Source: DATKQY01 sp035532475 (lineage in GTDB: Bacteria; Actinomycetota; Acidimicrobiia; Acidimicrobiales; Bog-793). From it: a stretch of DNA of 14,324 nucleotides. Of this stretch, positions 1-4,979 are shown piece after piece. The notes under the pieces were generated by a model. The model saw nothing but the letters and a program-made list of their open reading frames with translations. It ran no database searches and was not told the origin of the DNA. The position numbers and the translations under genes are program-made. Position 1 is the stretch's first letter, and each line of letters opens with the position of its first letter. The DNA is taken from positions 1-14,324 of the forward strand of contig DATKQY010000035.1 in assembly GCA_035532475.1 (NCBI GenBank). Reading direction: 5' to 3'.

Positions 1-62
1 ACCGACCGAAGGGACCGGCCCTCGATCACCACAGCGTCGACGGCATAGCGAGCACGATCCAT
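1..62 (-). CDS. IS481-like transposase, N-terminal fragment (runs off the window)
   Basis: Reading leftward from an ATG at 62-60, the frame is open to the window edge and encodes 20 complete codons. The residues AVVIEGRSLRSV resemble the first helix of actinobacterial IS481-family (and related helix-turn-helix) integrase-type transposases, where a segment of the form VVxEGRSxREVA leads into the HTH. If so, the protein would carry an N-terminal HTH and an rve-type DDE domain outside the window and would catalyse transposition of its own element. The array of TGTCC/GGACA repeats immediately upstream (62-131) supports an insertion-sequence end. No clear ribosome binding site precedes the ATG. 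Only about 20 residues are visible, so the family is a recognition call and not proof. Another HTH-domain protein is possible. Confidence 0.5.
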   Translation of the reverse strand, partial: MDRARYAVDAVVIEGRSLRS

Positions 63-131
63 GGACACCACCTGAGCAGGTGTCCACGATGTCCTGGGAC
101 ATGGTGTCCACTATCTGGTGGAACCGGACAC
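62..131. repeat. Cluster of TGTCC/GGACA inverted repeats at presumed IS481-like element end
   Basis: Several copies of one motif in both orientations lie just upstream of the transposase start: TGGACACC (62-69) against GGTGTCCA (79-86), the palindrome ATGTCC-TG-GGACAT (89-102), GGTGTCCA (103-110) and GGACAC (126-131, inverted to GTGTCC at 104-109). Such repeated TGTCC blocks are what I expect at the terminus of an IS481-type element, where they could be transposase binding sites and could also control its transcription. The outer boundary is probably near 130-132, where the minus strand reads TGTCCGG, but the other end is not in view, so this cannot be confirmed. Confidence 0.5.
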
Positions 132-226
132 TGCCGGGGGCACGAAATTCTGCAAGGTGTTTTGTGACGACTGCGTGATGCCGAGCCATGAGAGCGGTCG
201 TGTGTCACCTCGCGGCGGTGATCTGC

Positions 227-529
227 TCAGGCGCTCCGGAGCGGCTGGATCCGCTCGAGCCGCTCGGCTAGACGGTCCCGTTCGACCTCGAGGTCGTAGC
301 GACCCTGGAGGTTCAGCCAGAACCGCTCGGTGGTCCCGAAGTACCGCGCCAGCCGCAGCGCCGTGTCGGCGCTGATGCCGCGCTTGCCGTGGACGATCTC
401 GTTGATGCGCCGCGGCGGGACGTCGATCGCGACCGCGAGCCGGTGCTGGGTGATCCCGAGGGGCACGAGGTACTCCTCGAGCAATACCTCCCCTGGGTGG
501 ATCGGCGTCATGGTCATAGCCGGGGCCAC
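227..529 (-). CDS. higA: HigA-type antitoxin (XRE/Cro HTH protein)
   Basis: This 100-aa protein is a DNA-binding antitoxin of the HigA/VapI type. It neutralises the upstream HigB-like toxin and represses the shared promoter. After a short leader, the family hallmark HPGEVLLEEYLVPLGITQ is seen (about residues 11-28), then a helix-turn-helix (about 26-60, including RINEIVHGKRGISADTALRLA) and the typical C-terminal stretch YFGTTERFWLNLQ. The start is taken as GTG at 529-527 because a perfect AGGAGG lies at 540-535 with a 5-nt spacer. An ATG a few codons downstream (517-515) is the alternative. The gene begins 10 nt after the toxin stop codon, so the Shine-Dalgarno abuts that stop, which suggests strong, separate initiation of the antitoxin. 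Length and motifs are intact. Confidence 0.93.
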   Translation of the reverse strand: MAPAMTMTPIHPGEVLLEEYLVPLGITQHRLAVAIDVPPRRINEIVHGKRGISADTALRLARYFGTTERFWLNLQGRYDLEVERDRLAERLERIQPLRSA

Positions 530-539
530 GATGTCCTCC

Positions 540-821
540 TCAATGGTAGTCGACGATCTCGACGTCCTCCGGACCGGCGGCGGTCCAGCGGAAGCAGATG
601 CGCCACTGCTGATTGACCCGGATGCTGTGCTCGCCGGCTCGATCGCCTCGTAGCTTCTCGAGCCGGTTGCCCGGCGGAACCGTCAGATCGCTCAACGCGT
701 CAGCGGCGTCGAGGATGAGCAACTTGCGCAGTGCCGCTCGCTGCGTCGGCTCGTCCAGCCGTCGCGAACGCTGTCGCAACCAAACCCGTTCCGTGTCCTT
801 GTCCCGGAACGACCGAAGCAC
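540..821 (-). CDS. higB: HigB/RelE-type toxin
   Basis: This 93-aa protein belongs to the HigB group of RelE-fold toxins, which in characterised members are ribosome-dependent mRNA endonucleases. Recognisable family signatures are RLEKLRGDR (about 53-61), SIRVNQQWRICFRW (about 66-79) and the C-terminal VEIVDYH. The basic and aromatic residues of the middle block (R58, R68, R74) are where the family places its active-site residues. The toxin precedes its antitoxin, the order typical of higBA. The start is GTG at 821-819. There is no Shine-Dalgarno in front of it, while a promoter-like pair (TTGCCG, 17 nt, TATGTT) ends 6 nt upstream, so the toxin is probably translated from a leaderless transcript. 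The ORF is full-length with no visible damage. Confidence 0.92.
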   Translation of the reverse strand: MLRSFRDKDTERVWLRQRSRRLDEPTQRAALRKLLILDAADALSDLTVPPGNRLEKLRGDRAGEHSIRVNQQWRICFRWTAAGPEDVEIVDYH

Positions 822-827
822 GCCAAC

Positions 828-856
828 AACATAACGCTCTCCGTTATGAACGGCAA
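828..856 (-). promoter_or_regulatory. Predicted higBA promoter, leaderless
   Basis: On the minus strand, a -35-like TTGCCG (856-851) is separated by exactly 17 nt from a -10-like TATGTT (833-828). The expected transcription start falls at or next to the GTG of higB (821). Both hexamers match the sigma-70 consensus at 4 of 6 positions. The dyad operator 830-864 overlaps both hexamers, as expected for an autorepressed toxin-antitoxin promoter. Confidence 0.55.
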
Positions 857-864
857 GCGTTATG
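830..864. promoter_or_regulatory. Tandem dyad operator of higBA
   Basis: CATAACG (830-836) and CGTTATG (842-848) form a perfect 7-bp inverted repeat with a 5-bp spacer. A second, weaker site with the same AACG-N5-CGTT geometry follows (AACG 849-852, CGTT 858-861, extended to CGTTATG at 858-864). The two dyad centres are 16 bp apart. Because the region covers the predicted -35 and -10 boxes, binding of HigA dimers there would block transcription. The stop codon of the upstream 83-aa gene (862-860) also lies inside it. Confidence 0.7.
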
Positions 865-1111
865 CCTCGGGTCTCCCAACATCGCTCGTGCCCGCAGCTG
901 GCGGCATGACGTCTTCACGGAGGAGCCCTCGCTGCGATCGGCGTTCCGCGACGTCCTCGAGGAGTTGCCGGATCGCATGCGCTTGGGCCAACCTCAGCTC
1001 CTCCGCCTCGTCGCCGGAAACGACGACGATCTCGAAACTGAAGGTCGGGGCAGGCAACGCCTGGCCCGGGATTCGATCATTCCTACCTACTCCACTCGCC
1101 TGGTCGTCCAT
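860..1111 (-). CDS. Hypothetical protein, 83 aa
   Basis: I do not recognise this protein. It begins with ATG at 1111-1109 behind a good ribosome binding site (GGAGGA at 1123-1118, about 6 nt before the ATG). Its codons carry the G/C third-position bias of the neighbours, so it is probably a real gene. The N-terminal 20 residues look disordered. A short beta-strand-like segment FSFEIVVVSGDEAEELRLAQ (about 25-44) is followed by a probable amphipathic helix (AHAIRQLLEDVAERR), then a polar tail. It ends inside the higBA operator, about 40 nt before higB, so read-through into the toxin-antitoxin genes is possible. The IS66 element inserted 33 nt upstream of its start codon and probably separated it from its original promoter. 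Confidence 0.55.
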   Translation of the reverse strand: MDDQASGVGRNDRIPGQALPAPTFSFEIVVVSGDEAEELRLAQAHAIRQLLEDVAERRSQRGLLREDVMPPAAGTSDVGRPEA

Positions 1112-1143
1112 GGCGCTTCCTCCCGCCGACTCGAGAGAAACTT

Positions 1144-1151
1144 GAGCAACA
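1144..1151. repeat. Target site duplication of the IS66 element, left copy (GAGCAACA)
   Basis: The 8 bases GAGCAACA directly flank the left terminal inverted repeat and recur exactly at 3003-3010 next to the right one. Eight base pairs is the duplication length known for the IS66 family. Confidence 0.95.
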
Positions 1152-1166
1152 GTACAGAGTTAGCGC
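1152..1166 (+). repeat. IS66 left terminal inverted repeat
   Basis: GTACAGAGTTAGCGC, an exact inverted copy of 2988-3002. Inward of this the two ends share only about half of the next 19 positions. The TAA stop of the 77-aa ORF (1162-1160, minus strand) lies within the repeat. Confidence 0.95.
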
Positions 1167-1393
1167 CCGAGCCCGATCGTGGCCCGGATGTGCTCCGTGA
1201 GACTGCGGATTGCCTTGCGCCGCTGGCTCGTCGGACCCTCGTGCACCGTGAGGACGCGTAGCTCGCCTCTGACCTCGGCGCAGATGGCGAGGACGAAGGC
1301 GCTGCAGCGCCCGCCGACGAGCTCCTTGGTCGAGCCGTCGGCCGCGTGCTCGAGCACGGTGACCTCGTAGCGCCGATCGTCGTCGGGGCTCAT
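1160..1393 (-). CDS. IS66-internal companion ORF, 77 aa, unknown function
   Basis: I do not recognise this protein. Its ATG (1393-1391) overlaps the TGA of the IS66 transposase as ATGA, so it is probably translated by coupling to the transposase. Its TAA sits inside the terminal inverted repeat, so it belongs wholly to the element. The codons show the strong G/C third-position bias of real genes. A polar start (DDDRR) leads to a strand-like YEVTVLEH (about 9-16), a hydrophobic segment SAFVLAICAEVRGELRVLTVHEG (about 31-53) and a basic helical tail (QRRKAIRSLTEHIRATIG). No zinc-finger or HTH motif is visible, and it does not look like the IS66 TnpA or TnpB accessory proteins, which lie upstream of the transposase in classical IS66 elements. 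It could be a transposition accessory factor or a passenger gene. Confidence 0.65.
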   Translation of the reverse strand: MSPDDDRRYEVTVLEHAADGSTKELVGGRCSAFVLAICAEVRGELRVLTVHEGPTSQRRKAIRSLTEHIRATIGLGR

Positions 1394-2829
1394 GGCCCGT
1401 GCCCGGACGGCAGGCCCAACCCGTTGCGCCGGCCGTCGCTCGTGGCGATGGCGATCAACGTGTCGATGGGGTTGGTGCCGCGCTGGGTCGAGGTGCGCAG
1501 CACGCTGCCGAGCACGGCCGCCGCGCGCGCTCCCGACTCACTCTTGTTCCCGCCCCAGCTCTTGCGCATGCACACCTGAGGTCGGATCGCGCGCTCGGCC
1601 TCGTGGTTCGTTGCCGGCACGCCTGGCTGGCGTAGGAAGGTGAACAGGGCATCGCGCTCGGTGCGCAGGTGAGCGAGCAGGCGGCGGTTGGGCCCATGGA
1701 CGGGGCGGCCGGCCAGCAGCTCGTCGGCGCGAGCCTCGAGCTTCTGGATCTCGCGCTCAAGGGTCCGGGGGCCGATCTTCCCCACGTCGCGCCGGTCCCG
1801 CAGTGCCAGGGCGTCTTTCAGCAAGCGGCGCACGGCGTGGGGGACGCGGGCCTGGCCGGCTTTGGAGTCGGCGATCATCTCGTTCGCCCGACGCAGCAGG
1901 TGAGCCACGCACGTCTGATGCGTGGCCTGCTCGAAGCTGCGATACGGCGCCCAGCCGTCACGGCAGAGCACGCCGGCGAAGTCCTCGCCCAGGACCTCGC
2001 TCGCCACCTCGAAGCCGCGCGCCCCGGGTCCGACGGCGATCTCGTAGACGGTGACCTTGTCGCCCACGAACACCCACAGCCAGCCCCGCTCGCCGTCGAT
2101 GCGCCAACCGGTCTCGTCGGGGGAGACGACCGGCGAGGCGCGTAGCGCCTGGAGGAGGGCGTCGTAGGTCCCCGAGGCGTCGTCGCCCAGGCGCAGCAGG
2201 GCCTGAGTGATGCCGCTCGGGGTGATCGACAACCCGAGCTCGCCGAACAGCTGCGCCACCTTGGCCGCCGAGACGCCGCAGCCGTAGCGCAGCCAGGCGG
2301 CAAGGGCGATCGCCTTGGGCCCGAGCATGGCGCCTGCGGCCCCGAGCGCGTCGGAGGTCTGCTCAGGTCGCCGGCCCCGTACGACGCGTGCGCAGTCCGG
2401 GCAACGGCCCCGAGCGACGAGGAACCGACGGCGCACCACGGTGGCGACGATCTCCTCTTGGTGCTGGGTGGCCCAGTCCGTGAGCTCGAGGCTCTCACAC
2501 CCGCAGTGCGGGCAGGCGGCGGGCAGCTCGGCGACGAGCTCCTCGTCGACACACGCGGGCGCCTGGCGATGGCCGTGCCGTCCGTGCGCCGCGCCCGCCT
2601 TTCGTCCGGGGCGCTTGCGCTCGGCCTGTGGCGTGCGCTGCTCGCGCGAGAACGGTGCCGCCTGGCGCTTGGCCGTCCGGCGCGCCTCGTCGAGCTTCGC
2701 CCGGAGCGACGCGTTCTCGGTCTTGAGGCGATCGATCTCGTGTGCCCGCTCGGCGAGCTCTACCTCGAGCTGCCGGCAGCTGCGGCACCGCTGGCGCCGG
2801 AACTGTTGGCGTCGCAACGACATGTACAC
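1390..2829 (-). CDS. IS66-family DDE transposase (TnpC type)
   Basis: This 479-aa transposase catalyses cut and joining of the element ends. In order it shows an N-terminal coiled-coil helix (about 20-55, AERAHEIDRLKTENASLRAK), a basic linker, a zinc-binding region with CPHC (106-109) and CPDC (143-146), and the DDE catalytic core. The core has SPDETGW (D238), CRDGW (D291) and NHEAERAIRP (E412 as likely third acid), followed by the family C-terminal motif MRKSWGGNKSESGARAAAVL. Length is normal for single-gene IS66 transposases and no frameshift is seen. The start could be the GTG at 2829 or the ATG at 2823. Neither has a clear Shine-Dalgarno. The stop overlaps the start of the 77-aa ORF. Confidence 0.95.
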   Translation of the reverse strand: MYMSLRRQQFRRQRCRSCRQLEVELAERAHEIDRLKTENASLRAKLDEARRTAKRQAAPFSREQRTPQAERKRPGRKAGAAHGRHGHRQAPACVDEELVAELPAACPHCGCESLELTDWATQHQEEIVATVVRRRFLVARGRCPDCARVVRGRRPEQTSDALGAAGAMLGPKAIALAAWLRYGCGVSAAKVAQLFGELGLSITPSGITQALLRLGDDASGTYDALLQALRASPVVSPDETGWRIDGERGWLWVFVGDKVTVYEIAVGPGARGFEVASEVLGEDFAGVLCRDGWAPYRSFEQATHQTCVAHLLRRANEMIADSKAGQARVPHAVRRLLKDALALRDRRDVGKIGPRTLEREIQKLEARADELLAGRPVHGPNRRLLAHLRTERDALFTFLRQPGVPATNHEAERAIRPQVCMRKSWGGNKSESGARAAAVLGSVLRTSTQRGTNPIDTLIAIATSDGRRNGLGLPSGHGP

Positions 2830-2987
2830 CAGTCGAGCAAACTCGTGAGCAATTCGCGAGCATTGCGCGACTGCATTCGCGCTGGTCGCGCGCGAGTTTG
2901 GAAAGACGTGCGAGACATGGTCGATTCAGCACGCGACGGAAGCTTGGCCAGGATGCCCTAGACCTCACGGGTCACGGGATCGATCGA

Positions 2988-3002
2988 GCGCTAACTCTGT
3001 AC
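2988..3002 (-). repeat. IS66 right terminal inverted repeat
   Basis: GCGCTAACTCTGTAC on the plus strand, the exact reverse complement of the left end at 1152-1166. It marks the right boundary of the element. Confidence 0.95.
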
Positions 3003-3010
3003 GAGCAACA
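3003..3010. repeat. Target site duplication of the IS66 element, right copy (GAGCAACA)
   Basis: An exact direct copy of 1144-1151, immediately outside the right terminal inverted repeat. Confidence 0.95.
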
Positions 3011-3324
3011 TTCCAGCGAAGCCGTTCCCGTTGAGAAACGTGATCGATGCCTCGATGCTCAAGGCGCGATTCGGGCTGTGCTCTCTAATACGAAAAGGAT
3101 CTCCCGGCGGTCATCACGATCTGGCCGATTTCGCCGGGCGCGCGAGCTCGCCGATCCCGAGCGCGCCGAGTCCGGCTCGCCTGCAGCGCTCTGCACGATC
3201 AAGCTGCTGTCCGGCGATCCCGTCCGCCGGGTCGAGGCCGACGACAACGCGGCGGTCGCCGGCGACGACGTAGTGGAACTCCTGAGCCGGGTCGCGCTGC
3301 CGGCTCGAGGACCCGCCCGCCGAC
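3011..3324. other. Gene-poor stretch with a possible gene remnant on the minus strand
   Basis: No complete gene can be supported here. Joining across the IS66 insertion site gives no continuous gene with a start codon, so the element probably landed in intergenic DNA. On the minus strand, in a frame different from the MocR gene, an open stretch runs from around 3330 to a TGA at 3116-3114. It has strong G/C third-position bias and a protein-like segment EFHYVVAGDRRVVVGLDPAD, but no ATG, GTG or TTG start. It may be the C-terminal remnant of a lost gene or chance openness in GC-rich DNA. I see no convincing terminator for the MocR gene. Confidence 0.3.
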
Positions 3325-4776
3325 TCAGCCGTGACGCGCGAGGTCGGCGCGGCGGGCCACGAGGCGCCCGAGGGTCTCGATCTTCTGCTCGGTGCCGGCG
3401 CTCCACGCGAAGCCGGTGTTCAGGCGGACGAAGTCCCGGTACCCGCCCGACGGCGAGAACATCGGGCCCGGCGCGACCTTGATGCCGAGATCCGACGCCT
3501 CCTGGTACAGACCCATGGCGTCGACGCCCGGAGGGAGCTGGACCCACAGCACGTGACCGCCCTCCGGGCGCGTGAAGCGCGTGGCGTCGGGGAAGTGGCG
3601 TGTGACGGCGTCGATCGTCCGCTCCATCTGTTCCCGGTACATGCGCCGGACCCTGCGCAGGTGGCGGTCGAAGCCGCCGCTCTCCACGAAGGCGGCGATG
3701 GCGAGCTGGGGGGCGGTGGCCGTCGCCTGGTTGACGACGAGCTTCAGCAGCTCGAGCTCGTTCTGGTAGCGGCCGGGGATCGCCCAGCCGACCCGTAGCC
3801 CCGGCGAGAGGGTCTTGCTGTACGAGCCGCAGTACAAGACAAGGCCCCGACGGTCGAAGGCCTTGATGGCCTTCGGCCGCGGTCCGTCGTACACGAGCTC
3901 GCCGTAGACGTCGTCCTCGACGAGCGGCACGTCGTGGTCCTCGAGCACGTCGACCAGGCGGCGCTTGGCGTCGTCGCTCATGCACGCCCCGGTCGGGTTC
4001 GAGTAGTTCGACACCAAGGCGACCGCGGCGATCGGCTGGGAGCCGAGGACCGCCTCGAGCTCGTCGAGGTTGATCCCGTGGCGCGGGTGGCTCGCGACCT
4101 CGACGGCGCGGAGCCGGAGCGAGGCCAGGACCTCGAGGAGCGCGTAGTAGGCGGGCGACTCGATGGCCACGGTGTCCCCCGGATGGGTGACGGCCCGGAT
4201 CGACAGGTACACGGCCTCCTTCGCACCGCTCGTGATCACGATCTCGTCGGGCGACACCGCGTAGCCGGCGTCGGCGCCCCGCTGCGCGATCGCCCGGCGC
4301 AGCGCCGGGCTTCCAGGCGGCGCGTCGTAGGAGTGGCAGGCCGCTGGCTGGTGGCGCATCACCTGGCTGACCAGGCGGTTGAGCGCGGCGATGGGCATGA
4401 GCTCGGGACCCTGCACCGCCGCGCCGAGGGTGGGCTCCTGCGGATTGCCGATCCCGAGGTTCAGCTTCATCGCGAGCGAGGCGTCGACGCGCCTCGCCTC
4501 CGCCGACGGCCTCGACGGGTCGGGCTCGAGGCGCTGGCGCTCGCGCAGGGGCTGGACGTAGTGGCCCGATTGCGGGCGCGCCCGGACGAGGCCGCGGTCC
4601 TCGAGGAGCCGGCAGGCCTCGAGCACCGTGCTGAGGCTGACGCCATAGCGCTCGCGGAGCTTGCGGACCGAGGGGATCCGCTCGCCCGGGCGAAGCGTGC
4701 CGGCGCGGATCTGCGCCTCGATCGAGTCCGCGAGCTGCTCGTAGAGGTGGCGGTCTCGCCGGGTGGCGAGGGGCAT
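3325..4776 (-). CDS. MocR-subfamily GntR transcriptional regulator (HTH fused to aminotransferase fold)
   Basis: This 483-aa regulator joins an N-terminal winged HTH of the GntR type (about 10-75; LRPGERIPSVRKLRERYGVS, then STVLEACRLLEDRGLV) to a fold-type I aminotransferase-like domain that binds pyridoxal phosphate. Visible PLP-domain motifs are SNYSNPTG (256-263), the Asp motif PLVEDDVYGELVYD (about 284-297), the Schiff-base lysine in GSYSKTLSPGLRVGW (K321) and R328. All key residues are retained, so it should bind PLP or a PLP-amino acid adduct as effector. The start is ATG 4776-4774 with a GAGGAG upstream at 4792-4787. It diverges from metE-metF across a 203-bp region with ACTGT half-sites, so control of methionine or folate one-carbon genes is a reasonable inference. 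PdxR-, GabR- or TauR-like roles are alternatives that the neighbours do not support. Confidence 0.92.
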   Translation of the reverse strand: MPLATRRDRHLYEQLADSIEAQIRAGTLRPGERIPSVRKLRERYGVSLSTVLEACRLLEDRGLVRARPQSGHYVQPLRERQRLEPDPSRPSAEARRVDASLAMKLNLGIGNPQEPTLGAAVQGPELMPIAALNRLVSQVMRHQPAACHSYDAPPGSPALRRAIAQRGADAGYAVSPDEIVITSGAKEAVYLSIRAVTHPGDTVAIESPAYYALLEVLASLRLRAVEVASHPRHGINLDELEAVLGSQPIAAVALVSNYSNPTGACMSDDAKRRLVDVLEDHDVPLVEDDVYGELVYDGPRPKAIKAFDRRGLVLYCGSYSKTLSPGLRVGWAIPGRYQNELELLKLVVNQATATAPQLAIAAFVESGGFDRHLRRVRRMYREQMERTIDAVTRHFPDATRFTRPEGGHVLWVQLPPGVDAMGLYQEASDLGIKVAPGPMFSPSGGYRDFVRLNTGFAWSAGTEQKIETLGRLVARRADLARHG

Positions 4777-4834
4777 CGATCGGGCTCCTCATCTCGCGCC
4801 GTGCCGGCGCGCCCCTGGGACGGGCGGCGGCGTG

Positions 4835-4887
4835 AACTGTATACGAGAACAGTCTGCCAAATGGCGCTGATTACTCGCAACTGTTCT
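4835..4887. promoter_or_regulatory. Candidate MocR operator between the regulator gene and metE
   Basis: Three related half-sites lie in the divergent intergenic region: AACTGT (4835-4840), AGAACAGT (4846-4853) and ACTGTTCT (4880-4887). The first pair forms ACTGT-N8-ACAGT. The second and third are exact 8-bp inverted copies, AGAACAGT and ACTGTTCT. MocR regulators typically bind several spaced repeats in the divergent promoter between themselves and their target. I found no convincing -35/-10 pair for either direction. Confidence 0.55.
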
Positions 4888-4979
4888 GGTCATCTTCATG
4901 CCGAGCTGTGTCTACCCGCGTCCGCCGCGCCCGCGTACGGTCCAACCGAACCCCGCGAGCAACAGGAGAAGGCTGGCTG

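Larger units (their letters stand above)
1152..3002 (-). mobile_element. Complete IS66-family insertion sequence, 1851 bp
   Basis: The element is bounded by perfect 15-bp terminal inverted repeats, GTACAGAGTTAGCGC at 1152-1166 and its reverse complement at 2988-3002, with weaker matches continuing inward. It is flanked by an exact 8-bp direct repeat. The ends start with GTA and the duplication is 8 bp, both typical of IS66. It carries one DDE transposase (1390-2829, minus strand) and a coupled 77-aa ORF (1160-1393). There are no tnpA/tnpB-like genes, so it resembles the IS66 subgroup with a single transposase gene. Intact ends, identical target duplications and an undamaged transposase indicate a recent, potentially active insertion. 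About 160 bp between the transposase start and the right end holds no gene I can support. Confidence 0.96.

Noticed and set aside
227..1261. Plus-strand open frames across the higBA region
   Set aside because: They are shadows of the minus-strand higA, higB and 83-aa genes and lack motifs.
3059..4792. 577-aa minus-strand open frame overlapping the MocR gene in another frame
   Set aside because: It consists of P/R/G-rich sequence with no motif, while the MocR frame has intact HTH and PLP motifs.
4908..4979. GTG start at 4908 for metE
   Set aside because: The extra 24 residues are basic and unlike MetE N-termini. AGGAGAA is placed for the ATG at 4980.
4888..4979. SAM or cobalamin riboswitch in the metE leader
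   Set aside because: The leader is short, and I see no conserved riboswitch core such as a B12 box or SAM-I helices.
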